DNA from: JAYSYM01 sp964543475
Lineage (GTDB): Bacteria; Bdellovibrionota; Bdellovibrionia; Bdellovibrionales; JAMPXM01
Assembly: GCA_964543475.1 (NCBI GenBank)
Contig: CAZIYJ010000001.1
Span: forward strand, 62,001-126,000
Length of the DNA stretch: 64,000 bases
Direction of reading: 5' to 3'
Shown: positions 1 to 9,632 of the stretch, piece by piece
Position numbering within the stretch: position 1 is the first letter of the stretch
Layout of the letters: each line of letters opens with the position of its first letter
Made by a program: the position numbers and the translations under genes
Notes under the pieces: generated by a model
What the model was told of the DNA's origin: nothing
Seen by the model: the letters and a program-made list of their open reading frames with translations, nothing else
Databases searched by the model: none

Positions 1-3000
1 GGTTAGCTACGAACGCGTCACCGCCGCCACCTGCTGCGATCCAAGTTAAGTTACCAGCGTTGTCAGATTGTAAAAGTCTGTTGCCGGCAGGAACTGCCGA
101 AGGCCAAACGTAAGTTCCGCTTGCACCAGCCGCCGGAGCATTGATCGTAAAGTTTCCGTTTGTTGCACCGTTAACTGTGAAGCCTGTACCGATTGCCGGA
201 GTTGTAATCGTCGGAGATGTTCCAAACACTGCAACACCAGTACCAGTTTCGTTCGACAACACTCCAGCTAACTGAGCAGAAGTCGTTGCAGCAAATTGAG
301 AAAGTGGGTTCGCAACTAAAGCATCACCCGTTGCGGCAGTGACCCAAGTTAATGCACCAGTATTGTCAGATTGAAGTATTCGGTTACCTGCTGGAACTGC
401 AGCTGGCCATGTGTATGTACCGTTAGTTGTTACTGCAGCAGCATTAATTGTGGCTGTACCACTTGTTGAACCATTAATTGCAAAACCAGTACTGAACGTC
501 GGAGACGTTCCGAAGACAAGGGAACCTGATCCAGTTTCGTTAGAAATTACTCCAGCTAATTGCGCAGATGTTGTTGCTGCGAATTGAGAAAGCGGGTTCG
601 CAACTAAAGCATCACCAGTTGAAGCAGTGATCCAACTCAACACACCCGTGTTGTCAGATTGTAGAACGCGGTTGCCTGCTGGAACTGCTGCTGGCCATGT
701 GTACGTACCGTTAGTTGTTACAGCTGCGGCGTTAATAGTGGTCGCACCACTCGTTGAACCATTAACTGTGAATCCAGTAGTGATTGTTGGTGTTGTTAAT
801 GTCGGAGTAGTAATTGTAGGTGATGTTCCAAATACTGCTACACCTGTTCCAGTTTCGTTTGATAACACACCAGCCAACTGAGCCGATGTTGTTGCAGCGA
901 ACTGCGAAAGTGGGTTTGCAACTAAAGCATCACCTGTTGAAGCAGCTACCCAAGATAGAGCACCGGTATTATCCGATTGTAAAATTCTGTTTGCACCCGG
1001 CACCGCCGAAGGCCAAACGTATGTTCCAGTTGCGCCAGTGGCTGGAGCATTTAGAACGAAGCTTCCGTTTGTTGCACCATTGAATGTAATTCCGGTTCCA
1101 ACTGTTGGAGTCGTGAGCGTAGGAGATGTTCCGAAGACCGCAGCGCCCGATCCGGTTTCGTTTGATAACACTCCGGCTAACTGAGCCGATGTTGTCGCGG
1201 CGAATTGTGAAAGTGGGTTCGCAACAAGTGCATCACCAGTTGAAGCAGCTACCCAAGATAGAGCACCGGTATTATCCGATTGTAATATTCTGTTCGCACC
1301 CGGCACTGCCGAAGGCCAAGTGTAGGTACCTGCAGCTCCCGTTGCTGCAACTTGCATTGTGATTCCACCAGAAGTCGAACCATTTAAGTTAAATCCAATT
1401 AAGTCGGCGCCAGTGATCGTTGGCGTAGTGATTGTAGGAGATGTTCCAAATACCGCAACGCCCGTTCCAGTTTCGTTCGATAATACTCCGGCTAATTGTG
1501 CTGAAGTCGTTGCAGCGAATTGAGAAAGTGGGTTAGCTACGAACGCGTCACCGCCGCCACCTGCTGCAATCCAAGTTAAGTTACCAGCGTTGTCAGATTG
1601 TAAAAGTCGGTTGCCGGCAGGAACTGCTGAAGGCCAAACGTAAGTTCCGCTTGCACCAGCTGCTGGAGCATTGATCGTAAAGTTACCGTTGGTTGCACCG
1701 TTAACTGTGAAGCCTGTACCGATCGCTGGAGTTGTAATCGTTGGAGAAGTTCCAAACACCGCAACACCAGTTCCAGTTTCGTTCGACAACACTCCAGCTA
1801 ATTGTGCTGAGGTCGTCGCAGCGAATTGCGAAAGTGGGTTAGCTACAAGCGCATCGCCAGTTCCCGCGGTATCAACTACCCAAGATAGAGCACCCGTCGC
1901 ATCAGATTGAAGTATTCGGTTTGCACCTGGCGCAGCCGAAGGCCAAGTGTAGGTGCCAGATGCACCTGCAGCAGCGACCGTGAAGGTCACTCCACCGTTT
2001 GTTGCTCCGTTAAGAGCCAAGCTTGTTGTTACCGAAGGTGTTACTAAAGTAGGTGATGTTCCAAAGACTGCTGCACCAGAACCAGTTTCGTTCGACAACA
2101 CACCAGCTAACTGAGCTGATGTTGTTGCAGCGAATTGAGAAAGCGGGTTCGCAACTAAAGCATCACCAGTTGAAGCAGTGATCCAACTCAACACACCCGT
2201 GTTGTCAGATTGTAGAACGCGGTTGCCTGCTGGAACTGCCGCTGGCCATGTGTAAGTGCCATTAGTTGTTACTGCAGCAGCATTAATAGTAGTCGCACCA
2301 CTCGTTGAACCGTTAACTGTGAAGCCAGTAGTGATCGTTGGCGTTGTTAATGTCGGCGTAGTAATTGTCGGAGAAGTTCCAAACACTGCAACACCAGTAC
2401 CAGTTTCGTTCGACAACACTCCGGCCAATTGTGCTGAAGTCGTTGCTGCGAACTGAGAAAGTGGATTCGCAACTAAAGCATCACCTGTTGCGGCAGTAAC
2501 CCAAGTCAATGCACCAGTATTGTCAGATTGAAGAATTCTGTTACCTGCAGGAACTGCAGCCGGCCATGTGTACGTACCATTTGTAGTAACTGCCGCGGCA
2601 TTAATTGTGGCTGTCCCACTTGTTGAACCATTAATTGCAAAACCAGTACTGAACGTCGGAGACGTTCCGAAGACGAGTGAACCCGAGCCAGTTTCGTTAG
2701 AAATTACTCCAGCAAGTTGCGCCGAAGTCGTTGCAGCGAATTGTGAAAGTGGGTTCGCAACCAAAGCATCGCCCGTAGATGCAGTGATCCAACTCAACAC
2801 ACCGGTATTGTCTGATTGTAGAACTCGGTTGCCTGCTGGAACTGCAGCTGGCCATGTATAAGTACCGTTGGTAGTTACAGCAGCAGCATTAATAGTTGTT
2901 GCGCCACTCGTTGAACCGTTAACTGTAAAGCCTGTCGTGATCGTTGGCGTAGTAATTGTCGGAGATGTTCCGAAGACTGCTGCACCAGTTCCAGTTTCGT

Positions 3001-5808
3001 TTGATAACACTCCGGCTAACTGAGCTGAAGTTGTTGCAGCGAATTGAGAAAGCGGGTTCGCAACTAAAGCATCACCTGTCGAAGCCGCTACCCAAGAAAG
3101 TGCACCGGTATTATCAGTTTGTAAAATTCTGTTCGCACCGGGTACTGCCGAAGGCCATGTGTATGTACCAGCTGCGCCCGTTGCCGCAACTTGCATCACG
3201 ATACCATCTGAAGTTGCTCCACCTAAAGTGAAGCCTTTTACCACTGGTGTAGTGATCGTAGGTGAAGTATCAAATACGGCCAATCCAGTTCCAGTTTCGT
3301 TCGACAACACTCCAGCTAATTGTGCTGATGTTGTTGCTGCAAACTGAGAAAGTGGATTCGCAACGAACGCGTCTCCGCCGCCACCTGCTGCGACCCAAGT
3401 TAAGTTACCTGCGTTGTCAGACTGTAAAAGTCGATTTGCACCCGGAACAGCTGATGGCCATACGTAAGTACCACTTGCGCCAGCTGCTGGAGCATTGATC
3501 GTAAAGTTTCCATTTGTTGCACCATTAACTGTGAAGCCTGTGCCTATTGCTGGAGTTGTAATTGTCGGCGATGTACCGAACACCGCTAAACCAGTTCCAG
3601 TTTCGTTCGATAACACTCCCGCTAATTGCGCTGAAGTCGTCGCTGCGAATTGCGAAAGTGGGTTTGCAACTAAAGCATCACCCGTTGAAGCAGTTATCCA
3701 ACTCAACACACCGGTGTTGTCAGATTGTAGAACTCTGTTACCAGCCGGGACTGCAGCTGGCCATGTGTATGTTCCGTTAGTAGTAACTGCAGCAGCATTA
3801 ATTGTAGTGGCACCACTTGTTGAGCCGTTAACTGTAAAGCCTGTTGTGATCGTTGGCGTTGTTAACGTCGGAGTAGTGATTGTCGGGCTTGTGCCAAATA
3901 CCGCAACACCTGTTCCAGTTTCGTTCGACAACACTCCAGCTAGTTGCGCTGATGTTGTTGCAGCAAACTGCGAAAGTGGGTTCGCAACTAAAGCATCACC
4001 CGTCGAAGCAGCTACCCAAGATAGCGCACCCGTATTGTCAGATTGTAAAATTCTGTTTGCACCTGGCACAGCGACCGGCCAAGTGTAGGTACCTGCAGAG
4101 CCAGCAGCAGGAACAGTGAATGAAACTCCGCCATTTGTTGAACCTGCAACTTGAAAGCTTGTTCCAATGACCGGCGTTGTGATCGTAGGTGATGTACCGA
4201 ATACTGCTACACCAGTTCCAGTTTCGTTTGATAACACTCCAGCTAACTGCGCTGATGTTGTTGCTGCAAACTGAGAAAGTGGGTTTGCAACTAGCGCGTC
4301 ACCCGTCGAGGCAGCCACCCAAGTCAGAACACCCGTGTTGTCCGATTGTAATATTCTGTTTGCACCCGGAACTGCAGCTGGCCACGTATAAGTACCATTC
4401 GTTGTTACAGCAGCTGCATTGATAGTTGTTGCACCACTCGTTGAACCATTAACTGTGAAGCCAGTTGTGATCGTTGGAGTTGTTAACGTTGGCGATGTTC
4501 CGAAAACCGCAGCACCCGATCCAGTTTCGTTCGACAACACTCCCGCTAATTGTGCTGATGTTGTTGCAGCGAATTGTGAAAGCGGATTTGCAACTAGCGC
4601 GTCTCCAGTTGAAGCCGCAACCCAAGTCAACACACCCGTATTATCAGATTGTAAGATTCGATTCGCACCTGGAACTGCCGCTGGCCATGTGTATGTACCG
4701 TTAGTAGTAACTGCAGCAGCATTAATTGTAGTGGCACCACTTGTTGAGCCGTTAACTGTAAAGCCTGTCGTGATCGTTGGCGTTGTTAACGTCGGAGTAG
4801 TAATTGTCGGAGATGTTCCGAAGACTGCAGCACCTGTTCCAGTTTCGTTCGACAACACTCCTGCTAATTGTGCTGATGTTGTTGCTGCGAATTGTGAGAG
4901 CGGGTTAGCAACTAAAGCATCACCCGTAGATGCAGCAACCCAAGATAGAGCGCCTGTATTATCAGTTTGTAAAATTCGGTTTGCGCCCGGAACCGCCGAA
5001 GGCCAAGTATATGTACCCGCAGCACCTGTTGCGGCAACTTGCATGACGATACCGTCAGAAGTTGCACCACCAAGTGTGAAACCTTTTATTGTTGGTGATG
5101 TATCGAATACTGCTAAGCCTGTTCCTGTTTCATTCGACAACACTCCAGCTAATTGCGCCGATGTTGTTGCAGCAAACTGAGAAAGTGGGTTTGCAACTAA
5201 AGCGTCACCGATAGGTGCGGCAATCCAAGACAATGCACCTGTATTATCCGTTTGAAGAATTCTATTTGCACCCGGAACAGCGCCCGGCCAAGTGTATGTT
5301 CCAGCACTACCTGCAGCGGGAACTGTAAACGTCACTCCACCATTAGTTGCACCAGCAACTTGGAAGCTCGTTCCAATCACAGGAGTTGTAATAGTAGGCG
5401 ATGTATCGAAGACCGCAACTCCCGTACCTGTTTCATTCGACAACACTCCAGCTAATTGAGCAGAAGTTGTTGCAGCAAATTGCGAAAGTGGATTTGTCGT
5501 TAAAGCATCTCCGCCTGAAGCTGCGATCCAAGACAATGCTCCCGTTGCATCAGATTGAAGAACCTGATTGCTTCCCGGAACTGCCGAAGGCCAAGTGTAT
5601 GTGCCTGTTGCGCCAGTCGCCGCAACTTGCATTGTGATTCCACCTGAGGTCGAACCATTTAAATTGAAGCCAACTAGATTTGCGCCAGTAATAGTTGGCG
5701 TCGTTAAATTCGGCGACGTTGCAAATACAGCTAATCCTGTTCCAGTTTCGTTCGACAACACTCCAGCCAACTGAGCAGAAGTCGTTGCAGCAAACTGACT
5801 TAAGTTAC
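1..5808 (-). repeat. About 19 tandem in-frame cassettes (285-318 bp) inside the fibre gene
   Basis: The conserved GGG/GGA of the ANP-L junction on the + strand recurs at 306, 594, 912, 1215, 1530, 1836, 2145, 2463, 2751, 3054, 3354, 3660, 3978, 4281, 4584, 4902, 5187 and 5490, with one more at the left edge. Intervals are 285-318 bp and all divisible by three. Each cassette has a constant part (QFAATTSAQLAGVLSNETG, then a VFGTSPT-like strand) and a variable part of about six recurring types, for example TINAAAVTTNGTYTWPAAVP, INAPAAGASGTYVWPSAVP and MQVAATGAAGTYTWPSAVP. Types are reused out of order. Segments are duplicated at higher order: 1-120 is nearly identical to 1531-1650, and 591-690 to 2142-2241. 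Confidence 0.93.
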
Positions 5809-7537
5809 CCGCGAGAAGCGCATCGCCCGGCGAGAAATATTCCCAAGCTGTATTGGCTGCATTCCAACGAATCGATTGAAGTACTTGGCCTGCACCTGGC
5901 GCAGCCACTGTGTTACCAAGTAATCGTCCATCAACATAACCTTTAGTTGCAGCACCATCTGATGCCGCAGGTGAAGCTAAACCTGTAATTAAAATCGTAC
6001 CAACACCAGCGCCGTCGACATCCCAGTTAGCACTTAAAGTCGTTGTTCCATCTCTACGAACATAGGCTCCAGCAGAAGCAGTCGAGACAGCGTCTACATA
6101 CTGTTTTGTTGCCGCGCCAGTTGCCACCGAAGGATCTGCAGAAAGCACTAACAAACCAGTCATCGTATCGCCTGCGCGATTAACCGGAGTGAAACCAAGT
6201 GTTGTCGCAATCGTCGACGGCACCCAATCTCCTGCACCATTGTAACGAAGAACGTCGCCTGGGACTGGAGCTACTGCGAAATCAAGATCGATACCTTTAA
6301 GTTTATCAACTGATAGAGCCGTGTACGCACCGCTTACGTCACCCGCGAAAGTTGCATTACCTTGAATCGCAGTGTTGACTGCTGATCCGTACGCAACACT
6401 AATCGAAGGAGCAGTTGCTGTTCCGCCAAGCGTGATGCCGTTACCAGCAGTGATCGAGTTAACAACTGAGCTGCTGTTTGCAATCGAAACTGGTGCGGCA
6501 CCATTCCAATATTTTAATTGTCCTGCGCCATCAGACCAGATCGTGCCGATGGCTGATGGACCTGCGCCAGCTAAATATGTAGTGAGTGCAGTTTCTGAAG
6601 CACCTGAATAAGTTCCTACTCCAACAGTTCCAGCAGAGCGAACCGATGCACTAAAGATTGCATTGGCAGTCGCATCTAAAGTCATACCCAGAGCGGCACC
6701 TGAATATAATCGTAAACCGTCTGAACCTTCAGACGCTTGAATGCTTCCGCGCTGAGTTGCCCCGCCGTAGAAATCTATTCGCGGAGATCCGCCCTGACCA
6801 ACGTTGCCCTCAAGGCGTATTGTTGGACTATCTTTTTTGACATGAAGGTCTGCAGACGCTGCACCTGTACCGATACCGATCGCACTACCTACGCTAGTTG
6901 AGTAGATGTTTCCGGTCGTCGACAAGTTTCCTGAAAATGAATTGTTTCCGCTTAGTCCCGCGTACGCTGCATCGTGATTATGAAGTGCCCCAACATCGCT
7001 ACCATCAACTAAACTCTCGATGTTCACTTGAGTGATGTTCGTTCCAATATTCACAAAGTCTTCTGAGCGTTTTCCAGAAAGAAGCTGTGAGTTCACTGCG
7101 AAGCCAGCAGCGCCAATTGTCTGCATTGCTGCAAGCGGAACTCCATCAACCACGATTTCTAAACGTCTCCAGTCATTTGGACCAGGAACATAAGTAGTCG
7201 CACAAGAATCAGCGACCGAAGCAACATCGTTATTAAATATTTGTGGAATTGTATTTCCCGGACCACTCACAGCACCGGCACCAAGAACTACTGAGAAAAT
7301 ACCAAACGGATTTGGTGTGACGTTAAACGTCTCTTCGTAAAGATAACATCCACCAGCAGGTGGATAGACTCGAAGATTAACAACTACTGGGAATGTAATC
7401 GGGTTTCCAGCGGCATTGGTTACACGAGCTTGAAACGGCATTAACGATGGCACGCCATTAGCTGCCTGCGCACTTGTCGAAACAAGCGTGCAAACCACCA
7501 ACAACATCCATGCTGTAAATGCGGTTCGTTTACTCAT
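1..7537 (-). CDS. Giant secreted tail-fibre-like repeat adhesin (partial, C-terminus outside window)
   Basis: The minus-strand frame from the ATG at 7537 is open to the left edge, at least 2,512 codons, so the C-terminus is not visible. The N-terminus MSKRTAFTAWMLLVV..SAQA is a typical signal peptide. It is followed by a beta-rich domain of the kind found at the head of bacterial fibre proteins (PFQARVTNAAGNPITF, then FGIFSVVLGAG). A shaft region at about 6100-6250 carries the tail-fibre motif GDTMTGLLVLSADP..AATKQYVD. From about 5800 down to position 1 there are about 19 cassettes of 95-106 residues, each starting near LSQFAATTSAQLAGVLSNET. All cassette spacings are multiples of three, so the frame is kept. 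The architecture recalls phage tail fibres and the mosaic adhesive trimeric fibres described in Bdellovibrio. Surface location and a host- or prey-binding tip are inferred; the tip would lie left of the window. The start overlaps the upstream lipoprotein gene by 8 bases. Confidence 0.85.
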   Translation of the reverse strand, partial: MSKRTAFTAWMLLVVCTLVSTSAQAANGVPSLMPFQARVTNAAGNPITFPVVVNLRVYPPAGGCYLYEETFNVTPNPFGIFSVVLGAGAVSGPGNTIPQIFNNDVASVADSCATTYVPGPNDWRRLEIVVDGVPLAAMQTIGAAGFAVNSQLLSGKRSEDFVNIGTNITQVNIESLVDGSDVGALHNHDAAYAGLSGNNSFSGNLSTTGNIYSTSVGSAIGIGTGAASADLHVKKDSPTIRLEGNVGQGGSPRIDFYGGATQRGSIQASEGSDGLRLYSGAALGMTLDATANAIFSASVRSAGTVGVGTYSGASETALTTYLAGAGPSAIGTIWSDGAGQLKYWNGAAPVSIANSSSVVNSITAGNGITLGGTATAPSISVAYGSAVNTAIQGNATFAGDVSGAYTALSVDKLKGIDLDFAVAPVPGDVLRYNGAGDWVPSTIATTLGFTPVNRAGDTMTGLLVLSADPSVATGAATKQYVDAVSTASAGAYVRRDGTTTLSANWDVDGAGVGTILITGLASPAASDGAATKGYVDGRLLGNTVAAPGAGQVLQSIRWNAANTAWEYFSPGDALLAGNLSQFAATTSAQLAGVLSNETGTGLAVFATSPNLTTPTITGANLVGFNLNGSTSGGITMQVAATGATGTYTWPSAVPGSNQVLQSDATGALSWIAASGGDALTTNPLSQFAATTSAQLAGVLSNETGTGVAVFDTSPTITTPVIGTSFQVAGATNGGVTFTVPAAGSAGTYTWPGAVPGANRILQTDNTGALSWIAAPIGDALVANPLSQFAATTSAQLAGVLSNETGTGLAVFDTSPTIKGFTLGGATSDGIVMQVAATGAAGTYTWPSAVPGANRILQTDNTGALSWVAASTGDALVANPLSQFAATTSAQLAGVLSNETGTGAAVFGTSPTITTPTLTTPTITTGFTVNGSTSGATTINAAAVTTNGTYTWPAAVPGANRILQSDNTGVLTWVAASTGDALVANPLSQFAATTSAQLAGVLSNETGSGAAVFGTSPTLTTPTITTGFTVNGSTSGATTINAAAVTTNGTYTWPAAVPGANRILQSDNTGVLTWVAASTGDALVANPLSQFAATTSAQLAGVLSNETGTGVAVFGTSPTITTPVIGTSFQVAGSTNGGVSFTVPAAGSAGTYTWPVAVPGANRILQSDNTGALSWVAASTGDALVANPLSQFAATTSAQLAGVLSNETGTGVAVFGTSPTITTPTLTTPTITTGFTVNGSTSGATTINAAAVTTNGTYTWPAAVPAGNRVLQSDNTGVLSWITASTGDALVANPLSQFAATTSAQLAGVLSNETGTGLAVFGTSPTITTPAIGTGFTVNGATNGNFTINAPAAGASGTYVWPSAVPGANRLLQSDNAGNLTWVAAGGGGDAFVANPLSQFAATTSAQLAGVLSNETGTGLAVFDTSPTITTPVVKGFTLGGATSDGIVMQVAATGAAGTYTWPSAVPGANRILQTDNTGALSWVAASTGDALVANPLSQFAATTSAQLAGVLSNETGTGAAVFGTSPTITTPTITTGFTVNGSTSGATTINAAAVTTNGTYTWPAAVPAGNRVLQSDNTGVLSWITASTGDALVANPLSQFAATTSAQLAGVISNETGSGSLVFGTSPTFSTGFAINGSTSGTATINAAAVTTNGTYTWPAAVPAGNRILQSDNTGALTWVTAATGDALVANPLSQFAATTSAQLAGVLSNETGTGVAVFGTSPTITTPTLTTPTITTGFTVNGSTSGATTINAAAVTTNGTYTWPAAVPAGNRVLQSDNTGVLSWITASTGDALVANPLSQFAATTSAQLAGVLSNETGSGAAVFGTSPTLVTPSVTTSLALNGATNGGVTFTVAAAGASGTYTWPSAAPGANRILQSDATGALSWVVDTAGTGDALVANPLSQFAATTSAQLAGVLSNETGTGVAVFGTSPTITTPAIGTGFTVNGATNGNFTINAPAAGASGTYVWPSAVPAGNRLLQSDNAGNLTWIAAGGGGDAFVANPLSQFAATTSAQLAGVLSNETGTGVAVFGTSPTITTPTITGADLIGFNLNGSTSGGITMQVAATGAAGTYTWPSAVPGANRILQSDNTGALSWVAASTGDALVANPLSQFAATTSAQLAGVLSNETGSGAAVFGTSPTLTTPTVGTGITFNGATNGSFVLNAPATGATGTYVWPSAVPGANRILQSDNTGALSWVAASTGDALVANPLSQFAATTSAQLAGVLSNETGTGVAVFGTSPTITTPTLTTPTITTGFTVNGSTSGATTINAAAVTTNGTYTWPAAVPAGNRVLQSDNTGVLSWITASTGDALVANPLSQFAATTSAQLAGVISNETGSGSLVFGTSPTFSTGFAINGSTSGTATINAAAVTTNGTYTWPAAVPAGNRILQSDNTGALTWVTAATGDALVANPLSQFAATTSAQLAGVLSNETGTGVAVFGTSPTITTPAIGTGFTVNGATNGNFTINAPAAGASGTYVWPSAVPAGNRLLQSDNAGNLTWIAAGGGGDAFVAN

Positions 7538-8120
7538 ATACCAACCTTGGTACACCACTACTTAAATTCACCACTCCATTGGTGATATTCTCAGACGCCC
7601 AATTAATTGAAAGAAAGCTCTGCGATCCAGCAGCATATCCATCAGTTACGTCAGAGGTAGAGGATGCAACTTGTGTTACCACATCAGAAGTCGGTGGTAA
7701 GAGAAGTCTTACAATTGCCTTCCCGACATCTGAGTAAATGAACTTACCACGTGAACGTGCAAAGACGTTACGTTGGGTAGTTAAAACTAGAGGTATGGAG
7801 AACTGGTTGTTGGTGCAGGTGAACGATGTCCAGCTCGTCTGATTGAGCGACCATTCGTGAACGTATCCGTTTGTACTGTCGCAAGTCCCGTCCAAAGTAT
7901 AGTTTATCGTTGGGCTGTTAACTACTGATGTCTGTCCAGGTGTTATTCCAAAATAAGGAGCAGATACTTTTAAAACTTCTTCCGCAACAGGCGACGGAGA
8001 TTTCACACAGCCGATTAGAATTGAAGCGTAAAAAAGATAGGCAAAAAAACGAACTTTGCTTTTTTGCGGAGTCTTTCTGCTTAAACATTGAATGTTTAAA
8101 ACGGCTTCCGAGGTTTCCAT
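7530..8120 (-). CDS. Putative lipoprotein upstream of and overlapping the fibre gene
   Basis: This 196-residue protein has a long N-region followed by FFAYLFYASILIGC, a lipobox with Cys at about residue 38, and then a Ser/Thr/Asn-rich domain with two further close cysteines (TCDSTNGY and SFTCTNNQF). That composition suggests an immunoglobulin-like beta sandwich. No catalytic motif is visible. Its TAA stop lies inside the first codons of the fibre gene (ATGAGTAA), giving an 8-base overlap that implies coupled translation. The pairing suggests an accessory or anchoring partner of the fibre, but that is inference. The ATG at 8120 is the only good start in frame, although it makes the signal sequence unusually long. 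Confidence 0.7.
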   Translation of the reverse strand: METSEAVLNIQCLSRKTPQKSKVRFFAYLFYASILIGCVKSPSPVAEEVLKVSAPYFGITPGQTSVVNSPTINYTLDGTCDSTNGYVHEWSLNQTSWTSFTCTNNQFSIPLVLTTQRNVFARSRGKFIYSDVGKAIVRLLLPPTSDVVTQVASSTSDVTDGYAAGSQSFLSINWASENITNGVVNLSSGVPRLVYE

Positions 8121-8234
8121 CTATATCTATTATGTACAAAGATGCACAATAATGAAAACGTAACCGCGCGATTCTTGTATCGTTTTAAGAATTTGGTCGT
8201 AAGGCCAAGTTTAGCCGAGATGTTGGTCCTAACA

Positions 8235-8261
8235 ATCTCGATTCGAGATAACTTTTTTTTT
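8235..8261 (+). terminator. Hairpin plus T-run with no + strand gene upstream
   Basis: ATCTCGA and TCGAGAT at 8235-8249 form a perfect palindromic hairpin, followed after a short gap by nine T residues at 8253-8261. This is a plausible Rho-independent terminator reading rightward. Both flanking genes (7530-8120 and rmuC) lie on the minus strand, so no annotated transcript needs it. It could end a small RNA transcribed from 8121-8234. Confidence 0.4.
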
Positions 8262-8296
8262 AACTGCGAGCTGTTTCGTTCTGAACCGATCGAGAC

Positions 8297-9592
8297 CTAA
8301 GCCCCGTCAGACGTTGATTCGACTTGAGAAATCGGCTGCAGACCAAGTGCTGCAACATCATCGATCTCGATAACTTTATTACTTTTAGCACCAAGTGCTT
8401 CCATTTTTTTTGCTTGAACAAGTACTCGCGAATGCAATCGCGTTCGACCAATCTCGTATTGCTCTTGAGCTTTACCCAAACTCTTTCCGATTCCATCAAA
8501 CGCTTCGAGGAAATCGGCGATTCGCTTATGCATTTCTTTTCCGGCTTCAGAAATAGCGAGAGCATTTTCTGCCAAACGCTCTTCTCTCCAGCCGTAGCGA
8601 ATGACTTTTAGCAAACCAATCAGAGTCGGAGGAGTTGCGACTAAGATTCTTTTTGCCAGTGCATATTCGATTAAATCCGGATGCGACTCGAGTGCAGCAT
8701 ACAAAAACGATTCATTCGGTAGGAACATAACAGTGAAATCAGCCGATCCGTCGAGATGATCGTGATAAGCCTTTTCAGATAACTTTTTAACGTGATCTTT
8801 TACTGCAGCTCCGTGACGAGCCATGTGCTGTGTGCGCTCAGCATCGGTCGTTGCATCGAGCGACGACAAGAATGCGTCGAGCGGAGTCTTTGCATCAACA
8901 ACGACGACGCGACCACCTGGCATTCGAACAATCATGTCCGGAATTAAGCGAACTCCATCAGAGACACTTTGATCTTGAAAGCTGACATCGCAATGTTCTG
9001 ACATTGCTGCAAGCTCGATACAGTTTTTGAGCTGTACTTCACCCCAGCGACCGCGAACATGCGGACGCTTTAAGGCGTCTTTGAGCGCAGTTGTTTGAGC
9101 ACTCAGCTGATTTCCGGTTTCGATGACACGCTTAAGTTCGTTTTCGACAGTCGTGTATGACTTTTGGCGTTCGCGTTCCATCTCGTTGGCCTGCTTTTCA
9201 TAGCGGCTAAGAGTTTCTTGCAATGGCTTTAAGAGTGAGTCGATCGCTGTTTGACGTTTGTCGAGATCCGCTTTTCCAACTTCATGCGTTCGCGAAAGAA
9301 CTGATTTCGCGAGCTCAAGGAACTGACGGTTGTTTCCTTCGAGTGCGGTCGCCGCAAGACTCTTGAACGAATCTTTAAACTGCTCTTCAGCTTGTCCGAG
9401 AGACTTCAATTCTGCTTCGGCGCGAATTAACTGTTCCGATTTTTGCGTCAGCTGTTGAGTGAGTTGCTCAACTTGAAGTTCCAGCGCACCGTTTCGATTT
9501 TTGAAATGAATGAAGAAAGTGCGGAGAGCCCATGCAAGAAGTGCTAAGACCGCGACGCTAAAGATGATTGAGATCAAGGTGAGTGAGGTCAT
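8297..9592 (-). CDS. rmuC: DNA recombination protein RmuC
   Basis: The product is 431 residues, close to the usual RmuC length. It opens with a membrane segment (LISIIFSVAVLALLAWALRT), followed by a long coiled coil to about residue 170. The RmuC nuclease-like domain then begins at HVRGRWGEVQLKN and includes the conserved stretches DMIVRMPGGRVVVVDAKTPL and FLPNESFLYAAL. The family limits inversions at short inverted repeats in Escherichia coli and has a PD-(D/E)XK-like fold, here tethered to the inner membrane. It appears monocistronic. The start at 9592 puts the membrane segment right at the N-terminus. Confidence 0.93.
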   Translation of the reverse strand: MTSLTLISIIFSVAVLALLAWALRTFFIHFKNRNGALELQVEQLTQQLTQKSEQLIRAEAELKSLGQAEEQFKDSFKSLAATALEGNNRQFLELAKSVLSRTHEVGKADLDKRQTAIDSLLKPLQETLSRYEKQANEMERERQKSYTTVENELKRVIETGNQLSAQTTALKDALKRPHVRGRWGEVQLKNCIELAAMSEHCDVSFQDQSVSDGVRLIPDMIVRMPGGRVVVVDAKTPLDAFLSSLDATTDAERTQHMARHGAAVKDHVKKLSEKAYHDHLDGSADFTVMFLPNESFLYAALESHPDLIEYALAKRILVATPPTLIGLLKVIRYGWREERLAENALAISEAGKEMHKRIADFLEAFDGIGKSLGKAQEQYEIGRTRLHSRVLVQAKKMEALGAKSNKVIEIDDVAALGLQPISQVESTSDGA

Positions 9593-9632
9593 GCATTAAG
9601 ACGTAGCATGACCCCACATAATTTGTCGAATT

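Noticed and set aside
627..5774. Several plus-strand frames of up to 253 codons with repeated valine/proline-rich text
   Set aside because: They are antisense shadows of the minus-strand fibre cassettes. The minus frame is continuous, has a signal peptide and keeps frame across every repeat.
1..5808. CRISPR-like periodic repeat
   Set aside because: The period is about 300 bp, all intervals are divisible by three and the repeats encode protein. There are no short repeats with unique spacers.
7918..8152. Short frames on both strands over the start of the 7530-8120 lipoprotein gene
   Set aside because: They overlap the lipoprotein gene, have no ribosome binding site and no recognisable protein features.
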